From positions 1 to 41,272 of the forward strand of contig RZZU01000023.1 of the NCBI GenBank assembly GCA_009929735.1: DNA of 41,272 nt, given 5' to 3'. The notes beneath the pieces are model-generated. The model saw only the letters and a list, made by a program, of their open reading frames with translations, did not search any database and had not been told where the DNA came from. The number at the start of each line of letters is the position of its first letter. Positions within the stretch are counted from its first letter, which is position 1. Made by a program: the position numbers and the translations under genes. Positions 9,314 through 19,076 of this stretch are shown here, piece after piece. The stretch comes from Clostridia bacterium. GTDB lineage: Bacteria > Bacillota > Clostridia > Lachnospirales > Anaerotignaceae.

Positions 9314-9342
9314 TTTAAAATCCTTTGGAAATGCTCTATAAT
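9314..9342 (+). promoter_or_regulatory. Candidate promoter of the uvrC-whiA operon
   Basis: A perfect TATAAT (9337-9342) has a weak TTTAAA −35 (9314-9319) with a 17-base spacer. Transcription would begin near 9349, upstream of the short leader ORF. The rest of 9105-9313 is AT-rich; I see no gene in it. Confidence 0.5.
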
Positions 9343-9384
9343 TAAGTTAAAGCAAAAAAGAGAAGAAAAGGCAGGGAGAACCTC

Positions 9385-9492
9385 ATGATGAACCTTTGGG
9401 ACTCTCTGTTTTCATTTTGCAGTGATAGTTTTTTTGTAAATTTCTTCTTGCATCTGTTTCGTAATAGCTGCAAGAGCATGGAAAGAAGGTGA
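9385..9492 (+). CDS. Possible 35-codon leader ORF ahead of uvrC
   Basis: An ATG at 9385 (or the next codon, 9388) opens a 35-codon frame ending in TGA at 9490-9492, four bases before the uvrC start. It is preceded by GGGAG at a suitable distance (7-8 bases). The predicted peptide begins MMNLWDSLFSFCSD, is rich in Phe, Leu and Ser in the middle (a short hydrophobic stretch) and ends basic (CKSMERR). The uvrC ribosome binding site (AGAAGG) lies inside its last codons, so translation of the two would be coupled. I do not recognise the peptide. It could be a small membrane peptide, a regulatory leader, or a chance frame. Confidence 0.4.
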   Translation: MMNLWDSLFSFCSDSFFVNFFLHLFRNSCKSMERR

Positions 9493-9496
9493 AATA

Positions 9497-11359
9497 ATGT
9501 TTGATATCAGTGAAGAATTAAAAAAATTGCCCCAAAAGCCTGGCGTCTATATTATGAAAAACGAAAAAGGCGAAATCATTTATGTTGGAAAAGCAATCAG
9601 CTTAAAAAACAGAGTACGCCAATATTTTCAAAGCAATAAAAACCAAACTGCAAAAACCCGTGCAATGGTTCCGCAAATTGTGGAATTTGAATATATTGTT
9701 ACCGATTCGGAATTAGAAGCTTTGATTTTGGAATGCAACTTAATTAAGCAGCATGAACCTTATTACAATATCATGCTGAAGGATGATAAAACCTATCCTT
9801 ATATAAAAGTTACAGTTCAGGAGGACTTTCCACGCATTTTTATTACAAGGAGAATGGATAAGGATAAAGCCAAGTATTATGGTCCATATACCGATGTTTT
9901 GGCGGTGAAAGAAACTGTGGAAACCTTGCATAAGCTTTTTCCAATTCGTAAATGCAAAAAAAATCTGCCGAAAGAAATCGGAAAAGAACGCCCCTGCTTG
10001 AATCATCATATCGGTCAATGCCTTGCGCCGTGCAGTGGTGCAATAACCTCGGAGGAATATAAAGAATTTATCAAAGATGCCATGGATTTTCTGGAAGGCA
10101 AGCACGAGGGAATTCGCAAAAAAATGGAGGCGGAAATGGCGGAAGCCGCCAAAAATATGGAGTATGAGAAGGCAGCTGCACTTAGAGATAAAATTTTGGC
10201 TGTCAAGAGTGTTGCCCAAAAACAAAAAATGTCAAATATGTCTGTCGGGGATGGCGATGTTATCGCAATGGTTCGTGCATTTCATGAATGCCTGGTACAG
10301 GTGTTCTTTATACGTGACGGAAAAATGACAGGGCGGGAGAATTTCACCATGACTGCCTCGGAAGAACAAAGCCGCAGTGAAATTTTAACTGCCTTTGTAC
10401 AACAATTTTATACAGGGACCGCTTATATTCCCAGGGAAATCATTTTGCAGGAGGATTTGGTTGCGGAGGAAAAAGAGCTTTTGGCAGAATATCTTAGCCG
10501 CAAAAGAGGGGGAAAGGTTACCTTTACCGTTCCAATCAAAGGCGAAAAAAATAAATTGGTTGAGCTTGCCCATAAGAATGCAATGCTTATTTTTGAGCAA
10601 TTTGGCGAGAAACTTCGCAAGGAAGAACAGCGTACCAAAGGAGCAATGGAGGAATTGCAACAGGCTTTGGGGCTGAACCAAACGCTGCAACGGGTTGAAG
10701 CATATGACATTTCCAATACACAAGGCTTTGAATCTGTTGGCTCTATGGTTGTGTTTGAAGCAGGGAAACCCAAAAACAGCGATTACCGAAAGTTTCGCAT
10801 CAAAACCGTAGTTGGTGCAAATGATTATGCTTCTATGAAGGAGGTTATCACCCGTCGCTTAAATCACGCTTTGAAGGAAAAAGCAGAAGGAATCAGCAGC
10901 AGTTTTACCCGTCTGCCAGACTTGATTTTGATGGACGGCGGAAAAATACAAGTCAGTGCCGCCGAAGAGGTCTTGCTCTCCTTTGGAATGAAGATACCAG
11001 TTTGCGGCATGATAAAGGATGAGAAGCACCGTACCCGAGGGCTGTTTTTTAGCGGTGAAGAAATCAAGATCCCTTTTACTTCTGAAGGCTTTAAGCTTCT
11101 AACAAGAATACAAGATGAGGTTCACCGTTTTGCCATAACCTACCATAGAAAGCTGCGGCAGGAAAAAGCACTTCATTCCGTTCTGGATGATATTAAAGGC
11201 ATTGGTGAGGTTCGCAGAAAGGCTTTGATGCGTTATTTCGGCTCAATTGAGAGGATTTCTGATGCGGAGGTTTCCGCATTGTTGGAAGTGGAGGAAATGA
11301 ATATCCCTTCGGCAGAACAGGTTTATGCCTTTTTCCATCAGGATGAATTGCAAAATTAA
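9497..11359 (+). CDS. uvrC: Excinuclease ABC subunit C
   Basis: The 620 aa protein makes both incisions in UvrABC nucleotide excision repair. The N-terminal GIY-YIG nuclease is clear (GVY at residues 16-18, YVG at 29-31, Arg39), followed by a Cys-rich segment (CKKNLP...CLNHHIGQCLAPC), a UVR motif for UvrB binding near 205-240 (EYEKAAALRDKI), the RNase H-like C-terminal nuclease (DISNTQG, DLILMDGG) and a terminal helix-hairpin-helix (IKGIGEVRRKALMRYFGS). All domains are present and the length is normal. It heads an operon with hprK 54 bases downstream, an arrangement common in Clostridia. Confidence 0.98.
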   Translation: MFDISEELKKLPQKPGVYIMKNEKGEIIYVGKAISLKNRVRQYFQSNKNQTAKTRAMVPQIVEFEYIVTDSELEALILECNLIKQHEPYYNIMLKDDKTYPYIKVTVQEDFPRIFITRRMDKDKAKYYGPYTDVLAVKETVETLHKLFPIRKCKKNLPKEIGKERPCLNHHIGQCLAPCSGAITSEEYKEFIKDAMDFLEGKHEGIRKKMEAEMAEAAKNMEYEKAAALRDKILAVKSVAQKQKMSNMSVGDGDVIAMVRAFHECLVQVFFIRDGKMTGRENFTMTASEEQSRSEILTAFVQQFYTGTAYIPREIILQEDLVAEEKELLAEYLSRKRGGKVTFTVPIKGEKNKLVELAHKNAMLIFEQFGEKLRKEEQRTKGAMEELQQALGLNQTLQRVEAYDISNTQGFESVGSMVVFEAGKPKNSDYRKFRIKTVVGANDYASMKEVITRRLNHALKEKAEGISSSFTRLPDLILMDGGKIQVSAAEEVLLSFGMKIPVCGMIKDEKHRTRGLFFSGEEIKIPFTSEGFKLLTRIQDEVHRFAITYHRKLRQEKALHSVLDDIKGIGEVRRKALMRYFGSIERISDAEVSALLEVEEMNIPSAEQVYAFFHQDELQN

Positions 11360-11413
11360 GCTTTTTCGGTTATGATAACAATAGATATACATCTGAAGTG
11401 TAAGGAGGTTTTC

Positions 11414-12355
11414 ATGTACAGCGCAGAATTAACAAAAATTGTTGAAGAATTTCAATTGGAGAATATTTTACCCGAGGTAAATATTACAGGGCGTGTCATT
11501 ACCCGCAAGGAAATAAACCGCCCTGCATTACAGCTGACAGGGTTTTATCATCGATTTGATAACGATAGGTTGCAAATTATAGGCAGAGTGGAGCACAGCT
11601 ACTTACAAACATTGGACGAGCGTGCCCGTGATGAATCGATTTGCCATTTATTTGAATATCATATTCCATGTCTGATTATTTGTAAGAATCAGGAAGTTTT
11701 TCCCGAAATGCTTTACTATGGAAGAAAATACAGTATACCGATTTTTAGAACCAGCAAAACCACCACGGATTTTGCCGCTGAAATGATTATGTGGCTGCGT
11801 GGCGAATTGGCTGATCGTCTTATGATGCACGGGGTTTTAGTAGACATTTACGGTGAGGGTGTTTTAATCACAGGTGCCAGCGGTATCGGAAAAAGTGAGA
11901 CCGCTTTGGAATTAATCAAAAGAGGGCATCGTTTGATTGCGGATGACGCTGTGGAAATCAAAAAAATTGCCGACCAAACCCTTGTTGGCACGTGTCCCGA
12001 GCTGATACGATATTTAATTGAATTGCGTGGCATTGGCATTATTAACGTAAAAGAATTATTCGGCATTGGTGCTGTGAAGCAGTTAAAATCCATTGACCTT
12101 GTAATAAAGCTGGAAATTTGGGATGGAAATCAAGGCTCCTACGACCGTTTAGGTTTAAGTGAGGAATACATTGAGATTTTAGGGAATAAAGTACTTTGTA
12201 ATAGAATTCCCATTCGCCCCGGCAGAAACGTTGCTGTCATTTGTGAATCAGCGGCGATTAGTAATCGGCAAAAAAAGATGGGCAATAGTACAGCGAAAGA
12301 ATTTGAACAAAAAATATTGAATAACAATCAAAATTATCATACTGAAACAAAATAG
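11414..12355 (+). CDS. hprK: HPr kinase/phosphorylase
   Basis: The bifunctional enzyme phosphorylates HPr and Crh on the regulatory serine when glycolytic intermediates are high, and dephosphorylates them when phosphate is high. The 313 aa product carries His140 in MHGVLVDIYG, a Walker A GASGIGKS (residues 154-161), the acidic pair ADD near 177-179 and the HprK signature LRGIGIINVKELFG (204-217). The frame runs up to an ATG at 11372, but AAGGAGG at 11402-11408 places translation at ATG 11414, which gives the usual length of about 310 aa. Its probable substrate partner, the HPr-like gene, is five genes downstream in order and on the same transcript. Confidence 0.97.
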   Translation: MYSAELTKIVEEFQLENILPEVNITGRVITRKEINRPALQLTGFYHRFDNDRLQIIGRVEHSYLQTLDERARDESICHLFEYHIPCLIICKNQEVFPEMLYYGRKYSIPIFRTSKTTTDFAAEMIMWLRGELADRLMMHGVLVDIYGEGVLITGASGIGKSETALELIKRGHRLIADDAVEIKKIADQTLVGTCPELIRYLIELRGIGIINVKELFGIGAVKQLKSIDLVIKLEIWDGNQGSYDRLGLSEEYIEILGNKVLCNRIPIRPGRNVAVICESAAISNRQKKMGNSTAKEFEQKILNNNQNYHTETK

Positions 12356-12367
12356 GAAGGTGACTAT

Positions 12368-13276
12368 ATGGCTTCAGTCGTTGAGGCATTGCGGGTAAAA
12401 TTAGGGGAGGATGCTGTTTTAACGGACGAACCGATGAGTGGACACACCACATTTCGTACAGGCGGGCCTGCCGATCTTTTTATTATGCCAAAGAGCTTGG
12501 AGGAAGTAAAAGAAAGTATTCATATTTTACAGCAGTATCAGACTCCTTTTATGGTAATTGGCAACGGCAGCAATCTTTTGGTAAGCGATAAAGGCATTCG
12601 AGGTGCGGTGCTTCAAATCGGCGGAAGAATGTCCAAGGTTATTGCAGACGATGAATATATTTATGCCGAAGGCGGTACCCTATTAGCAGTCTTGGCGGCG
12701 AAGGCGGCCGAAAATGCGTTGACTGGTCTTGAATTTGCCTCTGGCATCCCCGGCACGGTAGGGGGAGCAGTCACAATGAACGCAGGGGCTTATGGCGGAG
12801 AAATCAAAGATGTTTTGGTTTCCGTGGAAGTTTTGACAAAAGAATTGGAGATAAAAACAATTCCGGCAGCGTGTTTGGAACTAGCTTATCGGCATAGTAT
12901 TTTGTCCCAAAATGGATCTATTTTATTAAGTGCGTCATTTCAATTGCAAAAAGGCAGTGCTGATGCCATAAAGAGCAAAATGATGGAGCTCGCAGAGCAA
13001 AGAAGAGAAAAGCAGCCATTACAATATCCAAGTGCAGGCAGTACCTTTAAGCGACCAGAGGGCTATTTTGCAGGAAAATTGATACAGGATGCTGGCTTAA
13101 AGGGCAAAAGCATTGGTGGTGCGCAGGTTTCTGAAAAACACGCCGGCTTTGTCATTAATACCGACAACGCAACCACGCAAGATATTCTTGACTTAATCAT
13201 ATTTTGTCAACAGACAGTATATGAAAAATTTAATGTAGTATTAGAAACAGAAGTTAAATTTGTAGGGGAGAATTAG
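12368..13276 (+). CDS. murB: UDP-N-acetylenolpyruvoylglucosamine reductase
   Basis: The enzyme reduces UDP-GlcNAc-enolpyruvate to UDP-MurNAc with NADPH and FAD, the second committed step of peptidoglycan synthesis. The 302 aa protein shows the FAD-binding [15 protein letters not shown] (65-79) and [15 protein letters not shown] (127-140), Arg175 in AYRHS, and the proton-donating Ser225 in [10 protein letters not shown]. The C-terminal ETEVKFVG supplies the usual Glu. The short form with the [11 protein letters not shown] pattern is the Gram-positive type. It begins 12 bases after hprK with AGGAAGGTG as ribosome binding site. Confidence 0.98.
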   Translation: MASVVEALRVKLGEDAVLTDEPMSGHTTFRTGGPADLFIMPKSLEEVKESIHILQQYQTPFMVIGNGSNLLVSDKGIRGAVLQIGGRMSKVIADDEYIYAEGGTLLAVLAAKAAENALTGLEFASGIPGTVGGAVTMNAGAYGGEIKDVLVSVEVLTKELEIKTIPAACLELAYRHSILSQNGSILLSASFQLQKGSADAIKSKMMELAEQRREKQPLQYPSAGSTFKRPEGYFAGKLIQDAGLKGKSIGGAQVSEKHAGFVINTDNATTQDILDLIIFCQQTVYEKFNVVLETEVKFVGEN

Positions 13277-13302
13277 GCGCATTACAAAGGAGAAGATTTC
13301 GT

Positions 13303-14181
13303 ATGAGATTTGTAATTGTTACAGGTATGTCCGGAGCAGGGAAGTCATCTGTTCTGAAATTTTTAGAGGATATTAATTTTTTCTGCGTAGATAATTTGCC
13401 GCCTGCATTGATACCAAAGTTTGCCGAGCTTTGCTATGAGCAAGAAGGTGAAATTGAGCGTGTTGCCATGGGTGTTGACATTCGAGGCGGAAAGCTGTTT
13501 AACGACTTGTTTCACGTTTTGTTTGCGCTAGAGGAAAAAGGGTATCAATATGAAATTATTTTCTTGGATGCCTCTGACAATGCCCTGATTAAGCGTTACA
13601 AGGAAACACGCCGCAGCCATCCGCTTTCCAAAATCGGCTCTATTGAAGACGGTATTTTGCAAGAACGAGAAATGCTGAAAGAAGTAAAAAGCCGTGCTAC
13701 CTATATTTTGGATACAACAAACGTGCTTACCAGAGAATTAAAGACGCAAATCAACCGTATTTTCGTAGAAAATCAGCTTTTTGAAAATCTGGTGATTACA
13801 GTTTGTTCCTTTGGTTTTAAATATGGCATTCCGGTTGACAGCGATTTGGTTTTTGATGTTCGCTTCTTGCCAAATCCATTTTATATTCAGGAGCTAAAGG
13901 AAATGACAGGAAATGATGCGCCGGTAAGTGACTATGTTATGGCTTTTCAAGAAAGTCAGGATTTTTTGAAAAAACTGGTGGAAATGGTTGAATTTTTATT
14001 GCCACTTTATGTGAAAGAGGGTAAAAATAACCTTGTCATCAGCGTAGGCTGTACGGGTGGGAAGCACCGTTCCGTTACATTGGCAAATGCCCTTTATCGT
14101 GCTTTGGATAAAGACAAGCATACGCTTTTGCTCAAGCATAATGATATAGAAAAGGACTCTCGTCATAAAAAACTGCCTTAA
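13303..14181 (+). CDS. rapZ: RapZ/YvcJ nucleotide-binding regulator
   Basis: The 292 aa P-loop protein has Walker A GMSGAGKS at residues 8-15, a DxR-type Walker B region ([10 protein letters not shown]) and the conserved C-terminal CTGGKHRSV segment that in Escherichia coli RapZ forms the RNA and glucosamine-6-phosphate-sensing domain. In Firmicutes (YvcJ) the protein binds and hydrolyses GTP and affects competence; its RNA role there is not established. AAAGGAG precedes the start. It sits between murB and whiA, which fits the conserved yvcJ-yvcK-whiA neighbourhood, but yvcK itself is absent here. Confidence 0.95.
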   Translation: MRFVIVTGMSGAGKSSVLKFLEDINFFCVDNLPPALIPKFAELCYEQEGEIERVAMGVDIRGGKLFNDLFHVLFALEEKGYQYEIIFLDASDNALIKRYKETRRSHPLSKIGSIEDGILQEREMLKEVKSRATYILDTTNVLTRELKTQINRIFVENQLFENLVITVCSFGFKYGIPVDSDLVFDVRFLPNPFYIQELKEMTGNDAPVSDYVMAFQESQDFLKKLVEMVEFLLPLYVKEGKNNLVISVGCTGGKHRSVTLANALYRALDKDKHTLLLKHNDIEKDSRHKKLP

Positions 14182-14219
14182 TTTTATAAAACCTACAAAA
14201 ACTTGAAGGAGGCTGAAAT

Positions 14220-15179
14220 TTGTCATTTTCATCTAAGGTGAAGCAAGAGTTATACGAACATTTTGGGAATGGGCGACATTGCAATATAGCAGAGCTTTCG
14301 GCCTTTGTAAATATTTGCGGTCATATTGCATTTTTTAAAGATCATTTTTGTTTAAAAATTCAAACTGAAAATTACCTTGTTGCGAAAAAATGCTTTACAT
14401 TATTGAAAAATACTTTTAATATTAACAGTGAAACATTTATCAAATCCGGCGGTAAAAAACGCAGGACGAAGGTCTATGTACTTTTACTAAAAGATTCTGA
14501 CCAAGTTGAACGGTTACTTAGGGCAACGGGCATTTGGTTGACTAAGAATGGTATGCCGATCATTCGAAATAAGATGTATCCCACGGTAGTCAGCGGAATA
14601 TGCTGCCGTCGTGCGTATATCAGAGGGGCGTTTATTTCGGTTGGTTCGGTAAATAACCCTGAAAAAAACTATCATTTAGAGTTTGTGATGCCTTCTATTG
14701 AATTGGCAGAGCAGCTTCGGGATTTGGTGAATACCTTTGATCTCGACTCAAAAGTGGTAGAGCGCAAAGACCATTATATTGTTTACCTAAAAGAAGGGGA
14801 GCAAATTGTCGATTTGCTTAATGTTATGGGTGCTCATGTCGCATTAATGAATCTGGAAAATGTTCGTATTGTGAAAGAAATGCGAAACGATATTAACAGA
14901 AAAGTGAATTGTGAAACGGCAAATCTCAATAAAGTGGTTCTTGCGGCGGTCAAGCAATTGGAAGATATTACATATATCCAACAATCCATTGGGCTTGATA
15001 ACCTTCCTTGGCAATTAGAGGAGGTCGCAAGACTTCGGTTGGAATATCCGGATACCAGCCTAAAGGAATTGGGAACCTATTTGGCAGAACCGGTAGGCAA
15101 ATCTGGTGTGAATCACAGACTGCGGAAAATCAGCAACTTAGCAGAGACGCTCAGAGAGGGTAAGGGTGAAAAAAAATGA
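14220..15179 (+). CDS. whiA: WhiA, LAGLIDADG-like/HTH DNA-binding regulator
   Basis: The 319 aa protein begins with TTG (AAGGAGG 7 bases upstream, 14206-14212), giving the family N-terminus MSFSSKVKQEL. The N-terminal two thirds form a degenerate LAGLIDADG homing-endonuclease fold (RRAYIRGAFISVGSVNNPEKNYHLEF), and the C-terminus is a helix-turn-helix (LRLEYPDTSLKELGTYL, then KSGVNHRLRKI). WhiA is a sporulation regulator in actinomycetes and affects cell division and chromosome segregation in Bacillus. Its TGA overlaps the next gene's ATG (ATGA, 15176-15179). Confidence 0.96.
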   Translation: MSFSSKVKQELYEHFGNGRHCNIAELSAFVNICGHIAFFKDHFCLKIQTENYLVAKKCFTLLKNTFNINSETFIKSGGKKRRTKVYVLLLKDSDQVERLLRATGIWLTKNGMPIIRNKMYPTVVSGICCRRAYIRGAFISVGSVNNPEKNYHLEFVMPSIELAEQLRDLVNTFDLDSKVVERKDHYIVYLKEGEQIVDLLNVMGAHVALMNLENVRIVKEMRNDINRKVNCETANLNKVVLAAVKQLEDITYIQQSIGLDNLPWQLEEVARLRLEYPDTSLKELGTYLAEPVGKSGVNHRLRKISNLAETLREGKGEKK

Positions 15180-15418
15180 CACAGAGAACAGTGACAATCA
15201 AAACATCTTTAGATGCAAGACAGGCGGCGTATTTTGTACAAACGGCAAGCAAATTCAATGCTGAAATTCAAGTAAGTATTGATGAGAAAAGAATTAACGC
15301 AAAAAGCATCATGGGTACCATTGCGTTAAACATGAAAGAAGGTCAAACTGCAACAATTATTGCAAATGGCACAGACGAGATATTGGCTGTTGAAGAATTG
15401 ACAGCGGTATTATGTTAA
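15176..15418 (+). CDS. HPr-like protein of Crh type, with Asp in place of the active-site His
   Basis: The 80 aa protein aligns with HPr and Crh through TSLDARQAAYFVQTASKF and INAKSIMGTIALN. The PTS-active histidine of HPr (GLHARP) is replaced by Asp13, and the following Pro by Gln16, while Arg15 is kept. The regulatory serine with its context is intact as Ser44 in AKSIMG. It therefore cannot carry phosphate from enzyme I, but could be phosphorylated by HprK, which is what defines Bacillus Crh (Gln at this site). Crh~P with CcpA mediates catabolite control. The gene is translationally coupled to whiA and ends the operon, the place of crh next to whiA in Bacillus. The functional assignment is inference; the residue change is seen directly. 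Confidence 0.88.
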   Translation: MTQRTVTIKTSLDARQAAYFVQTASKFNAEIQVSIDEKRINAKSIMGTIALNMKEGQTATIIANGTDEILAVEELTAVLC

Positions 15419-15446
15419 GCAATTATACTAATTTATAATCCTACCA

Positions 15447-15469
15447 CCCTTCGTATTCGAAGGGTTTTT
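15447..15469 (+). terminator. Terminator of the uvrC operon
   Basis: CCCTTCG (15447-15453), loop TATT, CGAAGGG (15458-15464), then five T. It lies 28 bases after the HPr-like gene. Confidence 0.9.
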
Positions 15470-15482
15470 CTAATTAATAGGC

Positions 15483-15523
15483 AAAAAAGCTGCACTGCCA
15501 AAAAATATTTTAGCAATGCAGCT
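15483..15523 (-). terminator. Terminator of the RNA methyltransferase gene
   Basis: On the minus strand AGCTGCATTGC (15513-15523) pairs with GCAGTGCAGCT (15488-15498) with one G·U, and is followed by a run of six U. It begins five bases after the gene's stop codon. Confidence 0.88.
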
Positions 15524-15528
15524 TATTT

Positions 15529-16662
15529 TTAAGAACGAGGAGGCCTTGGCCCTTCAAATTGATAATAATCCGTCTTAATCCTACCATTAAACAACTTTCT
15601 TTTTTTATCCGCTTTGCGTCCAAACAGTGTTTCAAAGTATTCCATTGAGGTGATTAAATAGGTAGACCATGTAAAATCGCTTTTCATGGTTGCCCCTAAG
15701 TCACGATACATTTCTTCAACTTCCTTTAGTTCACCGATTCGCTCCCCATAGGGGGGGTTTGTAATGATAACGCCGTATTTTCCGGGTAAAGTGATTTCCT
15801 GAGAAGGCTTAACTTCAAAGGTAATGCAGTCATCCACTCCAGCTTTTTCGGCATTTTCCTTCGCAAGGGCAATGGCAGCGGGGTCAATATCACTTCCGTA
15901 AATTTTAGGGGAAACATCATAATCAATCGCTTGATAAGCCTCCGCACGGGCTTTTTTCCAAATGTCTTTTCCAATCCTATCCCATTCCTCGCAGGCGAAT
16001 TTTCGTTGCAATCCTGGCGCAATATTTCTTGCAAGCATTGCCGCTTCAATGGGAATTGTTCCCGACCCGCAAAAAGGATCCAATAGGATTCTATCCTTTT
16101 GCCAGTAGCTCAGCTGTACCATGGCAGAGGCAAGGGATTCTTTTAACGGTGCATTCAAAGCATTTGCACGGTAGCCTCTCATATGCAGACCAGAGCCGCT
16201 GCTATCAATGGCAAGGGTCACAACATCCTTTAGAATGCCAACTTGAATGGTATAGGAGCCGCCTGTTTCATCAAACCAGTCAGTGTTATATTTTTCTTTT
16301 AATTTTTCCACAATCGCTTTTTTTACAATGGACTGACAATCAGGCACACTAAAAAGTGTGGACTTAACTGATTTTCCAACCACAGTGAATTTACCGTCCT
16401 CAGGAATCCAATCTCCCCAAGGCAAAGCCTTTGTTTGGTCAAATAATTCCGTGAAGGTAACGGCTGTAAAGCTGCCCATTTTTATCCATACTCTTCCGGC
16501 GCAGCGCAGCCAAAGGTTCGCCTTTACAATATCTTTTTCATCCCCTGTAAACTCTACCCTGCCGTCAGAAGTGTTAATATTTTGAAATCCAAGGGCTTGA
16601 CACTCACGCTTCACAACAGACTCTAGCCCGAAGGTCGTACTTGCTATTAATTGTATACTCAT
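15529..16662 (-). CDS. THUMP-domain class I SAM-dependent RNA methyltransferase (RlmL/YpsC type)
   Basis: The 377 aa protein starts with the ferredoxin-like/THUMP half (SIQLIASTTFGLESVVKREC; THUMP about 45-155), then a MRGYRANALNAPLKESLA linker and a Rossmann methyltransferase. Motif I is DPFCGSGT (195-202), the SAM ribose-binding acid is in GSDID (256-260) and the catalytic motif NPPYGER (302-308) is typical of N2-guanine methylation. The family modifies 23S rRNA (m2G2445 in Escherichia coli by the N-terminal half of RlmL). The Bacillus homologue is YpsC; the exact target here is inferred. It is transcribed alone from a promoter region with two −10 boxes. Confidence 0.93.
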   Translation of the reverse strand: MSIQLIASTTFGLESVVKRECQALGFQNINTSDGRVEFTGDEKDIVKANLWLRCAGRVWIKMGSFTAVTFTELFDQTKALPWGDWIPEDGKFTVVGKSVKSTLFSVPDCQSIVKKAIVEKLKEKYNTDWFDETGGSYTIQVGILKDVVTLAIDSSGSGLHMRGYRANALNAPLKESLASAMVQLSYWQKDRILLDPFCGSGTIPIEAAMLARNIAPGLQRKFACEEWDRIGKDIWKKARAEAYQAIDYDVSPKIYGSDIDPAAIALAKENAEKAGVDDCITFEVKPSQEITLPGKYGVIITNPPYGERIGELKEVEEMYRDLGATMKSDFTWSTYLITSMEYFETLFGRKADKKRKLFNGRIKTDYYQFEGPRPPRS

Positions 16663-16690
16663 TTTTCAAACTCCGTTCATTTTATTCTAT

Positions 16691-16716
16691 ATTATACCAT
16701 GAATACTATTATACCA
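16691..16716 (-). promoter_or_regulatory. Tandem extended −10 promoters of the RNA methyltransferase gene
   Basis: Two copies of TGGTATAAT occur on the minus strand (complement of 16691-16699 and 16708-16716), 17 bases apart inside a short direct repeat. Each is a perfect TATAAT with the TGn extension. No clear −35 is seen for either. The rest of 16717-16973 is AT-rich and I see no gene in it. Confidence 0.6.
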
Positions 16717-16973
16717 TAAATACTGAATCATTAGCCATGTATCACAAAAAAATAAGCAAAGGCAGTAAAACTGAATTGACGGCTCTGTTTCACAGGAAAG
16801 ATACTGAAAATAAAACATAAAGCTAAATGAGCAAAATTCAAACAGCTACAAATAATTTTACGGGATACAAGGCCTTCCAATTTTTTACTCTTTAATATGC
16901 AAAATATTATATCATGTAAATGGCAAAAATGAAAGAAAATACGTGTAAATTTGATAGAAAAGAGGAAATATAC

Positions 16974-17002
16974 TTGATAAAAATTTAAAAAAACGTTATG
17001 AT
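16974..17002 (+). promoter_or_regulatory. tgt promoter
   Basis: TTGATA (16974-16979), 17-base spacer, TATGAT (16997-17002), with the start codon 36 bases further on. Confidence 0.65.
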
Positions 17003-17017
17003 ATTGTTTACCTATGA

Positions 17018-18175
<1,158 letters not shown>

Positions 18176-18290
18176 TGCCTTGACGTTAAATTGAATTTTA
18201 TATATAATTAGATTGTTGTTGTTTTAAAGCTTGAAACACAATGGTTTATTTGATTCAAGCTTGTAGAAAAATATGTTAGGAGAGATACAA

Positions 18291-18746
18291 ATGCCATTCG
18301 TACATTTTTTATTAGACTCGAGCACTACAATTTTGCCCAGCAGTGGGGACGCAACTACTACTACTGCTGCTTCAGGCGGCAATATATTTGGATCCCTTGC
18401 TTCGAGCAACCCAGTTATGTTAATTGTGCTTTATTGCGTGCTCCTTGTAGGCGTTATGTATTTCCTTTCTGTACGTCCAAATCAGAAAAGAGAAAAACAA
18501 ATGGCTGAAATGAGAAGCTCTATTGGTGTCGGCGACTCCGTAATAACAAACAGCGGTATGTTTGGTAAAGTTGTTGATGTCACTTACGAATGTTTTATTG
18601 TTGAGTTCGGTATGAATAAAGGCGTTCGTGTTCCAGTAGCAAAAAGCGAAGTTTTCGCAAAGAGAGAGCCAAACTTGTCTAACGAAGCTCCTCCTCAGGC
18701 AGAACAGCCAAAAAAGAAAAAAAGTCTTTTTAGCCGTGGCGAATAA
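18291..18746 (+). CDS. yajC: Preprotein translocase subunit YajC
   Basis: The 151 aa protein has one membrane helix (about residues 38-60, VMLIVLYCVLLVGVMYFLSV) followed by RPNQKREKQMAEM and the conserved VGDSVITNSGMFGKVVDV core. YajC associates with SecDF and the SecYEG translocon. The N-terminal extension of about 35 residues before the helix is Ser/Thr/Ala-rich, and the C-terminus ends in a Lys-rich tail. The start at 18291 follows TAGGAGAG; an in-frame ATG at 18273 has no such site. Confidence 0.94.
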   Translation: MPFVHFLLDSSTTILPSSGDATTTTAASGGNIFGSLASSNPVMLIVLYCVLLVGVMYFLSVRPNQKREKQMAEMRSSIGVGDSVITNSGMFGKVVDVTYECFIVEFGMNKGVRVPVAKSEVFAKREPNLSNEAPPQAEQPKKKKSLFSRGE

Positions 18747-18757
18747 TCATTGAATGG

Positions 18758-18792
18758 AAAGACTCTGTGTTTTACATAGAGTCTTTTTTTTT
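18758..18792 (+). terminator. Terminator after yajC
   Basis: AAAGACTCTGTGT (18758-18770) pairs with ACATAGAGTCTTT (18774-18786), with one G·U, and runs into eight or more T. Confidence 0.92.
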
Positions 18793-19040
18793 ATGAAAAA
18801 CAGCTGAAAAAATCGGATCCATATCTTTTTTTAGTTGTGAAAAATTCAATAAAATCATAATGATCCATTTGAGATAAGATTTATCCTTAAAAATATGTAA
18901 AATGGTAAATAATTACATAATCTTTCACAAATAGTCAAAGCAACTGTATTCTTAACATAGTAGTATCGTATAAATTTGTATTGCTTGTCGCAAAACGCCG
19001 AACAAAATTTACAATTTTTTTGGCAATCAAAGGTAATTTA
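18793..19040. other. AT-rich region upstream of the nucleoside operon
   Basis: No gene is visible. A CCGAAC hexamer at 18998-19003 (context AAAACGCCGAACAAAAT) partly resembles the PurBox of Bacillus PurR, but a single imperfect copy is weak evidence. I see no purine riboswitch core. Confidence 0.3.
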
Positions 19041-19069
19041 TTGACAAAATTGAGCATTAGAGGTAAAAT
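19041..19069 (+). promoter_or_regulatory. Promoter of the nucleoside-binding lipoprotein gene
   Basis: A perfect TTGACA (19041-19046), 17-base spacer and TAAAAT (19064-19069). Transcription should start near 19076. Confidence 0.75.
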
Positions 19070-19076
19070 ATTCTTG

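Noticed and set aside
9740..10225. 161-codon ORF antisense to uvrC
   Set aside because: Shadow frame in a clear uvrC gene; Phe/Ile/His-rich low-information sequence.
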